DNA of 64,000 nucleotides from Ursus arctos (GCF_023065955.2 NW_026622797.1:56355689-56419688), one strand, 5' to 3'. Shown: positions 52,235 through 64,000, counted from the first letter of the stretch. Notes: a model not told the origin generated them from the sequence alone. A program made the numbers and translations.

Positions 52235-52329
52235 AAGATGTGTATTCCAGCCATTCAGGTAGATTTTCCATTATCTAACTTTATTTTTCCTTCCCTTTTA
52301 CTATATGGCAGAAGCTATTCATCTCTAGT

Positions 52330-52347
52330 AAAAAAAAAAAAAAAAAA
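52330..52347 (+). repeat. Poly-A tract
   Basis: Run of about 18 A after CTAGT, not attached to a recognised element. Confidence 0.85.
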
Positions 52348-52874
52348 GCAAATGACTGAGTGAGTTGTACGAGGGGCATTATGCATCCTTTTTACAGTGG
52401 CAGTCTGCTGGTTCAGATATAATCTTTATCTCTGTAGAACTGGAGATACTATATGCCATTTACTCATATTTTTGTTTGGCTGCAATTTTGTAATCTCATA
52501 AAACAAAACACTGGCTTAATGTGCACTTCTGTAGCCCAGGAGAAAACTTTGGGTCTTCAAAAACGCGTATAGAGCAAAAGTGGCAAAGATCATATCATGC
52601 TATTACTTCTGTTTAATGCTTTCTGCAGACATCAGCACTTCTCCACTTAGACTCAATTGTCTGCATCAGAGCATAATCACGCAGAGATACGCACAGATAA
52701 ACAAAGACCCTGGATCCCAGTTTATCTTCGGATGCTAAGTCTCTGCTTACCTGTCATTACATACAGGAGTATGTAATTACATATTCATACATCATTACAT
52801 ATAGGAGTCTATGTATTTTTGTCATCACCTCTTACTTGGGGTTTGTTGGTTTTTCCTTACTTGTGTCTGTTGTG

Positions 52875-53115
52875 AGGATGTAGGGAGTTGTAATGAAGAC
52901 TATGAGTGTCACATTCAAAATTTTGGGGTTCAGATTCTGATTCTGACACGTAGTAGTGTTTTACTTTGGAACGTGTCTTTACAACTTAGATTCCACATTT
53001 GTTTATATGGGAACAATAACAGGGTTGTGAAAATAGAAAAATGAGGAATGTGCGCTAAGTACTTAGATTGTAACTGCCATGCAGCAAGTTCTCAATAGCA
53101 GTTATTGTCCTGATG
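52875..53115 (+). repeat. MIR remnant
   Basis: Forward MIR: 'ggttcagattctgattctga', 'gggaacaataacagggttg' and 'gcagcaagttctcaatag' in order. Confidence 0.75.
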
Positions 53116-53439
53116 ATCAATATTGATATTTGTTCCTCATGCATTATTTATATCTTTCCTTTCTCTCTTCTCTGTGTTATTAGTAATGGGATGATTTCCT
53201 CTCCAAATGTCTCTGTTCTCTTCTTCCCATATATTCCTGGCTGAAAATTGAAAACTTGAAGATAATGCTGATAGAGACAGAAATGTAGCAGTTTTAATTA
53301 CCTGGCAGGAAATTTAGTGTATCCTGTTAACAAAGAATCTCAAAAGTTATCCTCAAATTTCTGTAGTGATATGCAGTGATGTAGGAGCAGAATCTTTACA
53401 GAAAATGTAACAGAAAGCAATTTGATACGTTTTTTGTTT

Positions 53440-53595
53440 CTATTTTTTCCCAGTATAAAGTAAACTAAAGTGCACATATTTAAAGTGCAAAATTTGATGG
53501 GTTTTGACATCATGAAATTATCACTACAATCAAGATAATAAATATTTCCATCACCAAGATTTCCTTATGCCTCTTTGTAATTATGTTTACTTTTT
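53440..53595 (+). repeat. L1 3' untranslated remnant
   Basis: Contains 'acaatcaagataataaatat' and 'tttccatcaccaagatttcc', a well-known segment of old L1 3' ends. Confidence 0.55.
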
Positions 53596-53809
53596 ACTTT
53601 ATCATAAGGCCAAGGGGTAAAAATTAATTAGATTTAGGTCAACACAAGTAAATCTTGTACTTTCCCTACTAGACACATGGAATTATAATTTAATTATTAT
53701 TATAATTAAATCACCATGAAAATAACAAAAACTGTTCCTTTGAAATCCAAGTGGGATATGTAATTGTATCAGAACATAGGTTCTTGAACCCATAACTACA
53801 TAATATTCA

Positions 53810-53960
53810 CTCACTTATTTACTCAACGTATGTGCATGAAGCATCTACTATGAACCAGGTACTGCTCCAGAAGGTGAGGACACAGTGCTAGAGAAGATGA
53901 CTTCCCTGGAATGGCACACCGGGGAGAAAAGCAATAAACTAAAAGTCTTATGAGAAGAGT
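53810..53960 (-). repeat. L2 3' end
   Basis: Opens 'tcacttatttactcaacgta', then 'tctactatgaaccaggtact' and 'ggacacagtgctagagaag'. Confidence 0.8.
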
Positions 53961-54359
53961 AGAAAGTTACAGATTATTTTTTTCTCTAATGTAATGAGAA
54001 AAGAAATGGCAGAAAGAGAAAATACCCCCAACGCACTAAATTCTGATAGGTTTTATCACAAATAAAAAAAAAAGAATTCATAAATATGATTTGTATGTAA
54101 TCAGGCTTCAATAACAAAGCCAGACTTTTATATTTGACCCTAGCATTAGAGACACAGTAGAGAGCAGAAGCGCTACTCATCTTCAAAATAAGTGCATAGC
54201 AACAAATTTTAAAATGTTATATTAACATCAAAATTCTTATAGGGACAATAGGACTGATCAAAAGCAATGAAGTGCAGGATTTTTTAGACAATAATGCAAT
54301 AAAAATTAATCGACTTATAAAATCAGTTCTATAAAGAAAATTTTCAACCAAACAAGTCC

Positions 54360-54402
54360 ATATATATATATATATATATGGTTTTTTTTTTTTTTTTTTT
54401 TT
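54360..54402. repeat. AT repeat joined to a T run
   Basis: Ten AT units followed by GGT and 20 T. Read on the minus strand it is an A20 then AT repeat, as would follow a decayed retroelement, but no body is recognised. Confidence 0.95.
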
Positions 54403-54987
54403 CCCAAGAACAACATTATGTTTACTTGCTCAGGGGAGATGGGGAATTTTATATTATGCTCCAGTTTTGTTGAACAAAAGTGGTTTATATCTTAAAGGTA
54501 TCAGATATTTTAAAATTTTAATGAAAAACCTTAAAGACAAAACAGACCCTTTAGCATTTATTGTTTCGCCTACCATGTGATACTTATTTACATAATATCT
54601 TCTATCAATCTAAAACAACTGTGTTACGTATCATGTTTTCCCATTTAAGGCAGAAATTGATGACAGCCAGGTGACACATTTCGGGACAGAAATCTACAGT
54701 CTTTTGATTACAAGGTGGGTCATAACACAGCGGTTACTGACAGAAAAGCTAATCTCCTGAGAGAGCTAGCAAGAGTGCATAACTTCACCAGATGAACATC
54801 TGTCACAATTAAGTTAATAATTGACATGATGAATTAAACTTCTGTGTAAAATAAATATAGTTTGACAGGTAGATATCAAAATTGTTAATGGCCCTCACTT
54901 TTTTTTTTGGTAATATTATGATTGATTTTAATGTTTTTCCTTCTCTTTGTTATCAAGTGTTTTTATAGCCAATATGCCTTACTTTTT

Positions 54988-55345
54988 CTACCCAGTCAGG
55001 ATAGGCTAAATTATATTGTGATAAAAACAGCCCCAAGTCTCAGAGGCTTAACAACATATAAGTTCAGGTCTTATATTTTGATTAACATGGATTGCTAGGA
55101 TGGCTCTGCACATTGTCATTACTTCAGGGATACATGCTTATCACCATCATGGCATGGAGAAGACAATGTGACATTGATCAGTAACTCCTAAACCTTCCAC
55201 TAAGAAGTGATTCAGTACTTTTTGCTCACATTTCCCTGGTGAAAGAAAAATCACATAGCTTTGACTTGCTTCAAGAAGGATGAGAAAATTCAAGCTTGTT
55301 CTGTGCCTAAAAGCAGAGCCAGAAATATTTAGGGAATAGCACTAA
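54988..55345 (+). repeat. Old interspersed repeat, family uncertain
   Basis: The opening 'ggataggctaaattatatt', then 'ctcagaggcttaacaacata' and 'tgctcacatttccctggtg', recall a common ancient mammalian repeat. I cannot name its family reliably. Confidence 0.45.
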
Positions 55346-55505
55346 GAACTATAAAGCTTAGTAGCTGTATAATTCTCTAAAATGTGTTATATAATTTTTA
55401 GGAAATTTTATTTAAAATTATTTAAATCAATTTTTAATCAAGTTCATTGACTCTTGGTAACCAACATTATGAAGCCCAAACCAAGATTATTCCTAGTGTT
55501 CCCCC

Positions 55506-55529
55506 TGGGGGGGGGAGGGGCGGGGGGGA
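55506..55529 (+). other. G-run with quadruplex-forming pattern
   Basis: About nine G, A, four G, C, seven G in succession: enough G runs to form an intramolecular quadruplex on the plus strand. This is the template strand of GRIK2. Confidence 0.8.
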
Positions 55530-55689
55530 CCTGCTCATGCCTCCAACCTGTCCAGGGATAGTCTGCCATCTCAAGTTCCAGGGCTAGTTCTTTCCACAGA
55601 GTTGCTTTGACTAACCTCTCTTACTTTTTAAATGCTTTTTTGGTATGATTTTAGGGCATGCCAGACTCTCCACCATCTCTTTTGAACTA

Positions 55690-56065
55690 CTTGTTCTTAT
55701 TATTGGGCGCCCCTAGCTGACATACCCTGTATTTCAGCTACAGTAGACATGTCTTCATGCTACAGATTCACCACGTGGTTTTACAGCTCTCTATCTTTGC
55801 ATTTTCTCTCCTCCCTACCCTTAATATGTCTAGAGACACACTTTAAATGTCATTTATATTTACTTTCTCTAGCCATGTGATTTCCTTGCTCTCACCTCGT
55901 GTTTTACCATAACACTTTTATGTTACTCTTTTAGTGCTTAGCATATTGTATCATAATTTGTTTGCAACACCACATTTTAAGTACTCTGAGAATAGGAAAT
56001 GTTTGGTTCTTCTTTGAACAACAAAGTGCTTGATAACGAATTAGTTTATGGAACCAGTATATGTC
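55690..56065 (+). repeat. Probable L2 3' portion
   Basis: C/T-rich stretch with 'taacacttttatgttactc' and 'gtgcttagcatattgtatc', followed by a decayed 'agtactctgagaataggaaa', consistent with the L2 3' end. Confidence 0.5.
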
Positions 56066-56379
56066 ATCAGTATATAATAAGTTTATGAGGAGGGAAACAA
56101 TTTTCAAAATAATAATTATCTTCAACTATGTTTTCAAATTAAATATGATATTGCAGGAGTTAATAAGTGATGGCCTCCCTCTGGCTACCATCAAGAACTG
56201 ATAAAATGAGCCCAAATTAACGAAGAATGGTAAAATTTAGCTGAAACACCACTCTTTTGGGATCCAAAGACTTTAAAGTTTCTATTAGTTGACTGGCTAT
56301 AAAATAGGCTAAGAAATTTAAAAATCAGTGTTGTATTATTTACAAAGTATACTTTAATATAACTCAAATTTGCCTGGAT

Positions 56380-56530
56380 TTAGAAAATCTGAGTACATCA
56401 TCAAAAGCAATCTACAGATTTGAGGTGATCCCTGTTAAAATCTGAATGGCATTTTTTGCAAAAATAGAAAAATCCATCTGAATATTCATTCAGAATTTCA
56501 AGAGATCACAAATTTAGGTGTGACTCTGTG
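56380..56530 (+). repeat. L1 ORF2 fragment
   Basis: Short remnant of the L1 reverse-transcriptase ORF 3' part, recognised by 'gcaatctacagatttgagg' and 'gaatggcattttttgcaaa'. Decayed, not coding. Confidence 0.6.
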
Positions 56531-56811
56531 AACTGCTTTGGTTGATGAAATGTGAGCAATAGTGTTGCTAATTTTTAGGTGGAAAATTTAATTGCCTGGC
56601 CCTTAATTCTCCAGCTTACCCATTCTGTGCCATAGCAATTGTGCTATACGTTCAACACATCCTAAAATGCTGAGCCAAAATATCAAAGATAGCTGCCCTG
56701 GAGAATTATTTAGATTTACAGTAGACCTTACTTTTACAAGACATAACATCTTGTTCTATTAAATTGCTGTGATTTGGGGAATGATTTTTTCCTATAGCAT
56801 AACCTCATCTG

Positions 56812-56998
56812 GTAGTTCTCAAATTTCGGTGTGCTTTGAAATCATTAGGAAAATGCGTTAAAACACTGCTTGCTGGCCTTACTCCCAGTTTCTGATTTAG
56901 TAGGTGTGCACAGGATGCAGCCTGAGAGTTTTTCTTTCTAATAATTTCCCAAGTGATCATGATGTTGCTAGTCTAGTGACCACACTTTGAGAATCACC
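56812..56998 (+). repeat. MER5A-like hAT element
   Basis: Starts 'tggtagttctcaaatttcgg' and ends 'cacactttgagaatcaccga', with 'tttctgatttagtaggtgtg' and 'gtgatcatgatgttgcta' between: a nearly full MER5A with both inverted ends. Confidence 0.85.
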
Positions 56999-57439
56999 GA
57001 TCCATCAAATCTTAAATAATATGCAAATTATCACATTTTGTAAAATACTTGACAGTAAGTCAAACTTGTCAATATAACAGACAAAAGCATACATTTATAG
57101 ATAAAAACAAATTTAAAAAATTTAAGCAAACCTAGAATGGTTTTATAGTGATTTAACACTGATAAAAATTGCCAATCACTTATGAAAAATATTTATTCAG
57201 TTGTCTGAACATTTCCACTCCAAGTAGTTTTAATTCTGCTGAATATTCTTGTCCTTAGAATATATTATACAGTCTCAAATTAGTTTTAATATGGAGGAAG
57301 ACCATTATACCATAAATATAGTAAAAATTGTTAAGTGTAAATTAGTAAGATTTAGAATCATCTAGCATTGATATAATGTTTTATAATATCTGTTTCAGCA
57401 AATTTATAAATAGTTTTACTTTTTAACTTTAAAGAATTT

Positions 57440-57670
57440 TGCAAAAAGTATTAATTGCATGACTGATGATTCTGATTTGTCAATTAAGCATTTTTTAAAA
57501 ATTCCCTGTTCCATTTTCACAATGAACTTTTTATTCTTTTATCCAATTGAAATAATTGGGTTGGCATTAAAGAAAGAAAATTAAGTCAGCCCTTGAAATC
57601 TTAACACTAACTTGTTAATTACCCCCATTAATTACACAATGAGGAATGACAAGCAATAATTCCCTTTCCT
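57440..57670. other. AT-rich segment with many homeodomain-like sites
   Basis: Repeated TAATTG, CAATTA and TTAATTA motifs in non-repeat sequence. Possible conserved noncoding element, without proof. Confidence 0.2.
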
Positions 57671-57800
57671 AAAGTATGGCTGAAGGTCAGAGAGCTATCT
57701 TATTGGCATACTGAGAGACCAAAGTAAATGATGCAAATTTTTTCTTTTAAATACTATCAGATGTCATTGGAAACTCAGCAAAGGAACTAAATTAATGTGT

Positions 57801-58008
57801 TTTTTTTTTTAAGATTGATTTACTTTCTAGAGACAGAGAGAGTGCAGCATGGAGGGACAGAGGGAGAGGGTGAGGGAGAGAGAAACTCAAGCAGATTCTG
57901 CACTGAGTGTGGAGCCCTACATGGGGCTCAATCCCATGACCCTGAGATCATGACCTGAGCCAAAACCAAGAGTCAGAAGCTCAACCGACTGTGCCACCCA
58001 GGGGCCTC
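57801..58008 (-). mobile_element. Carnivore SINE, full length
   Basis: T run, AAGATTGATTTACTTTCTAG, AG-rich middle, 'gatcatgacctgagccaaaa' and head end GTGCCACCCAGGGGCCTC. The target repeat CTAAATTAATGT occurs at 57787 and 58009. Confidence 0.93.
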
Positions 58009-58089
58009 CTAAATTAATGTTTTAAACATAATCTTTAAACATCATTTTTATCTATTCTTAAAGGAAACAGTACTTACTATATATTAAGA

Positions 58090-58310
58090 AGTACCATGAC
58101 AACACCAAAAACACAAACATTCAATTAAAAAATGGGCAGAGGACCTGAATATACAGTTTTCAAAGACGACATATAGATGGCAACAGGCACATGATAAAAT
58201 GCTCAGTGTCACTATCATCAGGAAAATGCAAGTCAAAACCACAATTTTATCACCTTATACGTATTAGAAGGGCCATCACCAAAAAGACAAGAGATAATAA
58301 GTACTGGCAA
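58090..58310 (+). repeat. L1 ORF2 fragment, 3' part
   Basis: Contains 'aaaaaatgggcagaggacct', 'atgctcagtgtcactatcat' and 'aaatgcaagtcaaaaccaca', the standard ORF2 3' motif series of L1. It carries small deletions and is not coding. Confidence 0.85.
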
Positions 58311-58929
58311 GAATGTTTGGATCATTCATTTGCAATGTAGATAATTTTTTCCCCAAATATACTTTACATACTTTGCATTTAAAACAAGATAAACATTTAA
58401 ACAATGTTGAGTAGGAAACAGAAAACTGTCTTAGAAGGCAGTTGTGTTAATCCATTCAAGATCTAAATTTTTAAGAAGTGTTTCTGATACAGGGTCAATT
58501 CATTTTTAATCAAGTATCCAATAAATGATCCGTAACATCTTGCAGAAATGGATATGTCTTAGACTTATTTCTTTGCTTCTTTACCTCAAGTTTCATTGTA
58601 ATTTAAAATGAATGCTATCTTTTTTTAGGGGTCAATGCTTTAGACCATAGTCATTATAAGTAACTCATATTAAAATGAGCACCTGCATTGAAACCTTTAC
58701 AGTGAGGTATTTGTAAAGAAATAACATTGTTGTTATTCTGCTAGTAATTTCTAAGGCATCCAAAAAAGTCAATAATGGAACATATACATATAAAACTGCA
58801 TATGTACATACACAAATATAAACACATATACACATATAAAACAAGTGGTAAATATCTCAAAAATCTTCAGTTTCCCAAAAATCCTTCTCTAAACTAAAAC
58901 AAACAACAATAGAGATCTTCCCTGCCTCG

Positions 58930-59300
58930 AAATTCTTTATTTCTTTCTCCCTTGATGCTTTTTGTCTGAAACACTCTTACCTTCAGATATTCCCACAGCA
59001 TATTTCCTCAGCTCATTAAAAGTCTTAACTCAAGTGTCACCTTCTAAGGTCTCTTCTGACAACCCAACTTAATATTGTAATACTCACTCCCTTGCACTAT
59101 CTTCTTGCTTTATATCCCTCCATAGCCCTTACCACATTTGATACAATATAATATACATGTTTATTTTGTTATTGTTTATCACCCTTTACTAGAATACAAA
59201 CTCCACAAGTCAAAGAATTTTTATCTATTTTGTTCACTCTTGTATCTCCAGTACCAAGAACAATGATGACATATATTAAATGTCTGATTATTATTTGCAA
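58930..59300 (+). repeat. L2 3' portion
   Basis: Forward L2: 'caagtgtcaccttctaaggt', 'ctagaatacaaactccaca' and 'tatctccagtaccaagaac' in order. Confidence 0.8.
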
Positions 59301-59579
59301 ACTAAATCAAGGAACAAACTTAAAATAAAACAAATGAAGAGACAAATAAGTAGACGAATTAATTATAAAAATTTAGCATTCTCATACCCAGGAAAGCATC
59401 ATTCCTGCTAATGGGTAACATGAATATGCTGAAAATAAGATTTACTACAGAATTGATGACGAATTATTTTATCATCCAAAGTCTTGCATCATACAAAGAA
59501 CAGAATTACCAAGTCACATGGGTAGGAGTCAGGGAAGGTTACTTCACATTTACAAATACTTTGTAAGAATATTTTAAGG

Positions 59580-60560
59580 TACATCCTCAAGGTGGTGAAT
59601 AGATCACCAAATGGGAAGGGCATATCAGGCAGAGAACAGTTTGTGCACAGCAAACAGCCTTGAAACAGTACAGCATGATTGATAAGGGGGAATTAAATTA
59701 CTCAAAGAAGGCTGTGGCATAAGTATTGAGAGAAGAAATACCAGGAAAGCAAAATCAAAGAGGCATGAGAATGACACTGACAGAGGCTGCCTGTATCATT
59801 CTGAGAAAATAGAACTCATTCTTCCAAGACCAGAGGAGTCACCAAACAGTGTTAAGCCTGGGAATGACATCACCAGATTGTCATTTCAAAAAAAAAAAAA
59901 GCATTAAGATGAACTTAAATAGGGTACCAGGTAGAACATCATCAAGGCTGTACACAAGTGTGTTAACTAAGACAGGTGGTGGGAATGGAGAATAGAGCTA
60001 AATTTGAGAATTGCAAGACAAAAATGAGAAGGAATAAGTGATCTGTTGGAAATGAGGGATGAAAGAAAGACAAGAATCTAGCATGATCACTATGGATGTG
60101 GCTGGGAAACCCAAGAAACAGGGAAAACCAGGAAAAAAAGCAAGTTTGGAGTAAAGACAAGTAGTTTGGTTTTTATCATGTTGGGTTTGATGTGCCCACG
60201 ATCAGTGGTGGCTGGATCTATGAGCATGGACCATGGTAGAAACAACTGAAGGTGTAGCTCAGTTATCTATAGAATAGAGGCAGAGGAAGGTATGGGTCAG
60301 AGGAAAAGCTTTAGGGAGAATGAAGTAAATAAACAGAGAATAAGACTGAAAAAACACTGAATATCAGTTTTTAAGGAGCAAGGAAAGAAAAGGGAGTTTA
60401 TGAATATAAAAATGGAATAAATGGCTGAAAGGAAGGAGGTAACAAGGAGAGAATGATAGCACAGAAACCAAAGTAGGAGAGTTATTTTTTCCCCTGAAGA
60501 TGGAGTAGTCAGGATTGTCAAGTGCATCAGAGAGATAATACAAACACTCTCCTTCTCCCT
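59580..60560 (-). repeat. Long L2 copy
   Basis: Reverse-complement L2 of about 1 kb: 'aggcagagaacagtttgtg', 'aatgacatcaccagattgt', 'catgttgggtttgatgtgcc', 'gaaggaggtaacaaggaga' and 'aggattgtcaagtgcatcag' in the normal order. It contains an A12 insertion near 59889. Confidence 0.75.
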
Positions 60561-61772
60561 ATGCTGCATAGAGAAGGAGATAAACAACAGGAAAAGGCTA
60601 GGGGAAAAGTAACTACCAAGAGGCTCATGCCAGATTTATCACGTTCCAGATTTAAATTTAGGAAAACTGGCAGGGTCTGGCTATCACCAGGAAATTATTC
60701 TCACTATTATTATTTTCTTCTCTTCCAATGAAAGCAAATTCTACTGATCACTGAGGTCTGGTAAAAGACCTGTCCCTTCTATTTTGTTAGACCCGCATAT
60801 ATGTAGGAATATGACTGTGTAATTGTTGTGGATTAGAAATTTTATTTTCATGTTTTAGGGTTGGCATATATTTTAAAGATTTTAAAGCTTAAGAAAAATT
60901 AGTTCTTCGAATATGTTTAAGAATATTCACTGTCATGTAATCAGAGCCCAAGTAATAATATTCCAAATAATTTTTATGCTTGCTTAAATAGGAATAAAGA
61001 AACTATGTTCAAGCAAAACCAACTTCGTGGAAACACTAATATACCAAGCTATGTAATCAACTATATCCAAATAATTAGGCTTAACTCATAATTGCTAATT
61101 GTATGTGCACTTGGAATTAAAGAACTTGAAGCTTTGTACTTAGATTGTACAACATATAATCATCTTAGATCCAAATTACCCCACTTCCTGAAATAAAATT
61201 GAAATTATTTGGTTATAAATTTTGCAATACAAAATTGTCATAGTATTGAAAATTAGTGTCTTCCAGGAATATATATTTTCATATTAACTTATTCTCTGAA
61301 TTATTTTATTTTATCCTACCTAAACACAGGTCCAAGATAAAAAAATTACTATTATTTGATTTTACATTTTATTAAACTAACTCCAAAAGCACACACAGAT
61401 GTGTCTAGAACATAGTCTATACATATACTTTATCCAAGTTAATAAAGTTAGTGGAGAAACCATTTCTGCTTTCTTTTAGGATAAAGACCTTTTTTTCTAT
61501 ATTCATATCATAGAAATTACTCAACGATCAGCCTGTTAAATATTATAATCCCTTAAAAACGACTGATTTCCTTCATTAATTAAAATAATTTATATTCTCT
61601 CCCTTAAATTCTTCCCATGTCTATATTGATCTCAATGACTTCCTACTCACTAACATAACTGAATTTTTTTGTACCGTGACCTTGTTTTTGACAAATTTGC
61701 TTTATTTCCTCATACCGCAAAGAATTACAAATGAAGGGCAGAACAAATGGCAATGAAAGCATCATATGCCCA

Positions 61773-61969
61773 TTTTTAAAAAGATTTATTTAAATTTTAG
61801 AGAGGGGTGGGGAGGGGGAGAGGCTGAGACAGAGAGGAGAGAGAATCTCAAGCAGACTCCCTGCTGAGCACAGAGTCAGATGCAGGGCTTGAGCTCAAGA
61901 CCCCAAGATCATGACCTGAGCTGAAATCAAGAGTTGGCTGCTTAACCAACTGAGCCACCAAGGCACTCC
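61773..61969 (-). mobile_element. Carnivore SINE, full length
   Basis: AAAAAGATTTATTTAAATTTT tail region, AG-rich middle, 'gatcatgacctgagctgaaa' and head end GAGCCACCAAGGCACTCC. The short target repeat ATATGCCCA is at 61764 and 61971. Confidence 0.93.
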
Positions 61970-62079
61970 TATATGCCCAAGATGCATTTATGATACCTCC
62001 AACACCACTGGATGATTCCAAGGAAATACTTTATAGACACTTCAAGCTAATGTGTTAAGAACCAAACTTACTCTACCCT

Positions 62080-62460
62080 CTCTGAATTCTCTTTTTTCTT
62101 GTTTTCTCATTTTAGGTAAATATGCCAATGATTAATAGCCCAGACCAGAAACATAAAGGTCATTCTTATTTCTCTGTCTCCATCACTCCCTCCTCTTATT
62201 TACTTACTAAATCCTATAATATGTATCTCCTGTAACTTCTTAGAATTCTCTACCTCAATAGCATTCCATCAAAAGTTCCCTAAGTGAGATTGTCATTTTT
62301 TTTTCAACTTGACTAATTTAGAAATTCTCTTGCTTCTGGTCTTGCCTTTTTGCCCACCATTTCCCAACAGCCCCAGTATGTTCTCCACACTATAGCCAGA
62401 CAGGCTTTACCAAAAATAGTTCTGACTGTCATTCCTTTGCTTAAAATAATGACAACAAAA
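62080..62460 (+). repeat. L2 remnant
   Basis: C/T-rich forward L2 with 'cactatagccagacaggct' and 'cattcctttgcttaaaata', corresponding to the 'acagcagccagagtgatc' and 'cctctgctcaaaaccc' part of the consensus. Confidence 0.7.
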
Positions 62461-62504
62461 ATGACACAAACCAAACCAACTAACATTATATAACAGTATT
62501 TAAT

Positions 62505-62690
62505 TGCACAGAGTGCGTTCTCAAGTTGACTGCCTAGAGTCAAAACCCAGATCTACCATTTACTTGCTGTGTAACCTTGGGCAAATTATCTCAACTCTCT
62601 GCATCTAAATTTTCTCATATTAAAAAAAAAGTGGGACTAATAATTCCTTTTTTTCCTGGAGAAGAGTAAGGAATAAATAGCACACAGCCA
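62505..62690 (+). repeat. MIR remnant
   Basis: Contains 'atttacttgctgtgtaacct' and 'tgggcaaattatctcaactc', a well preserved forward MIR core. Confidence 0.9.
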
Positions 62691-62699
62691 TGACATTTG

Positions 62700-62895
62700 C
62701 ATTATTGTGAGTTTTAAGCTGCTACTCTGGGCTCTATGAGGTACGACGATAGTCCTCTAAAGTATGTATTATCTTCACTTTACAAGTGCATCAACTCACA
62801 CTTTTAAAATCAAGAAACTTGCTCAAAAGTATATGACAGAGGCAGGATTTCAATGCAGAATGTTTTGACACCAAAGACCATAGTAACCATGATAG
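62700..62895 (-). repeat. MIR remnant
   Basis: Contains 'ctatgaggtacgacgatag', 'cttcactttacaagtgcatc' and 'cagaggcaggatttcaatgc': a reverse-complement MIR directly following a forward MIR, so the pair is tail to tail. Confidence 0.8.
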
Positions 62896-63184
62896 ACCAG
62901 GCTACTAGATGTCCCTCCCTTTTGAGTTCATAGGAAGGAAACTGAATGGGTATCTGCCTATCTCTAAGACACACTCAATGGTGGTTTGGGAAGCAGGGTC
63001 ATATCATGCAAACATGACAGATACTGTTATAGCCATCAGATATCAGGGCAGAGGGGGAAGAAAAGTCAGAGTGCTTCGTAAAAAAGCTCTTTGTGATTTC
63101 TCCTATTGTGGCCTTTTATAAATTCTCCTTCATTTTTTCCTCATCATCCTTGTTTCTGAGGCTCAGTCATAATTAAGTTCTTTC

Positions 63185-63560
63185 ATATCCCTGAACATTA
63201 GCTCCCTCAAGCACCATCACATTTATACATTTTGCTCCTTTGGCCTCTTCTCTATTTGAATCATTTATATTTGTCCTTCATAAAAACTTCATGGTAATGT
63301 CACCTTATCCAACACTCTTCTCTGCCTTTACCAGGCAGCTTTAATACCTTCCTCTCTTGAGCTACCACAATATTGTTTTCTTATCTCTAACTGCACTTGT
63401 TATACTGTAATAATGCCCTGATCACATGTCCCCTCCCCTCCTCATTCTACTCTGAGTCCATGGATGCAAAGTTTTATTTATAATACTGACCCTATGCCTA
63501 ACATACCACCTGGTATACAAAAGATGCTTATAATGACTGTTTAAATAAGTAAATGAATAA
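63185..63560 (+). repeat. L2 3' end
   Basis: Forward L2 with 'ttgttatactgtaataatgc', 'tctgagtccatggatgcaaa' and a decayed end 'gtttaaataagtaaatgaat'. Confidence 0.75.
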
Positions 63561-63704
63561 ATATATATTTAATTGTATTTGAAATAGGATATAAGCACAA
63601 TTCATGCTAGTTTTCTTATAAAATTTTTAATTATAGAAGAAATCATGTCTTTCTATAATTTCTGAAAATTGTTGAATCTACTTATTCAATACAAGTACTA
63701 AAAG

Positions 63705-63795
63705 GTGACCTAACCTAAACTAACTTTGGGCAGATTACTTAATCCATTTGAGTTTCATTTTCTAAACAATGGATATAACAATACCTCTTTACACA
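63705..63795 (+). repeat. MIR fragment
   Basis: Core only: 'ctttgggcagattacttaat' and 'gagtttcattttctaaacaa'. Confidence 0.65.
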
Positions 63796-64000
63796 TTCAT
63801 TCCTTAAATATTTATTAAGGTATATCCACGAACCAGGTAATACCTAGGTGCTGATGACAAAATAGTTCATAACCTTAGGGTTCATTCTGCTCAGATGTAT
63901 TATTTGATCCAGTGTAAAATATAGACAAGAAAATTCATTCATAATGTGATGAATGTTCTCATGGGTGAGGGTCAGGGAAATACCAGGTGCTAGGATGTGT
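63796..64000 (-). repeat. L2 3' end, running off the window
   Basis: Opens 'cattcattccttaaatattt', 'gaaccaggtaatacctaggt' and later 'gtcagggaaataccaggtg'. It is cut by the window end. Confidence 0.7.

Noticed and set aside
53690..53720. AT-only inverted repeat (arms of 10 nt, loop of 4)
   Set aside because: Composed only of A and T in an AT-rich region, so a short hairpin here is expected by chance.

Overview
This is a window of mammalian nuclear DNA from a carnivore. It is AT-rich, intron-dominated and densely seeded with old mammalian repeats (L2, MIR, hAT transposons, L1 fragments) and with at least twelve copies of the carnivore tRNA-Lys-derived SINE. The best preserved SINE (52028-52234) reads like the copies I associate with bears (Ursidae), not dog, cat or weasel subfamilies. 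Ursidae is therefore my best guess, but this is inference from memory of SINE subfamilies.

One gene is supported: GRIK2, the kainate-type glutamate receptor subunit GluK2 (GluR6), on the minus strand. Three consecutive coding exons are present and intact: 182 nt (30824-31005), 54 nt (24527-24580) and 174 nt (21137-21310). Together they encode about residues 181-317 of the precursor, in the lower half of the extracellular amino-terminal domain. Frames join cleanly and all splice sites are GT-AG. I found neither the exon before (residues ending ...VYDDST) nor the exon after (starting T-D-A-A-L-M), so the window's two long flanks are parts of large introns. No other protein-coding gene, RNA gene, CRISPR array or prokaryotic feature is supported; the other open reading frames are short chance ORFs in introns and repeats.

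Layout: 1-21136 is the partial intron after the 174-nt exon (SINEs, MIR, L2, one hAT element, and a GC-richer unexplained island at 9480-10310). 21311-24526 is a 3.2 kb intron with a pure AT microsatellite and an LTR. 24581-30823 is a 6.2 kb intron with two LTRs (one nested in a MIR), a 28-bp perfect palindrome, and a SINE ending close to the exon donor. 31006-64000 is the partial upstream intron, with a GT/CA microsatellite near the acceptor, long L2 copies, an LTR splitting an L2, MER5A-like and MER20-like elements, and most of the SINEs.

The most interesting points concern how repeats sit around the exons. Two related LTRs lie as direct repeats on either side of the 54-nt in-frame exon. 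An antisense SINE puts a T-rich tract and a cryptic AG about 100 nt past the donor of the 182-nt exon. All four LTR-like elements are antisense to the gene. I found no convincing new biological system here.
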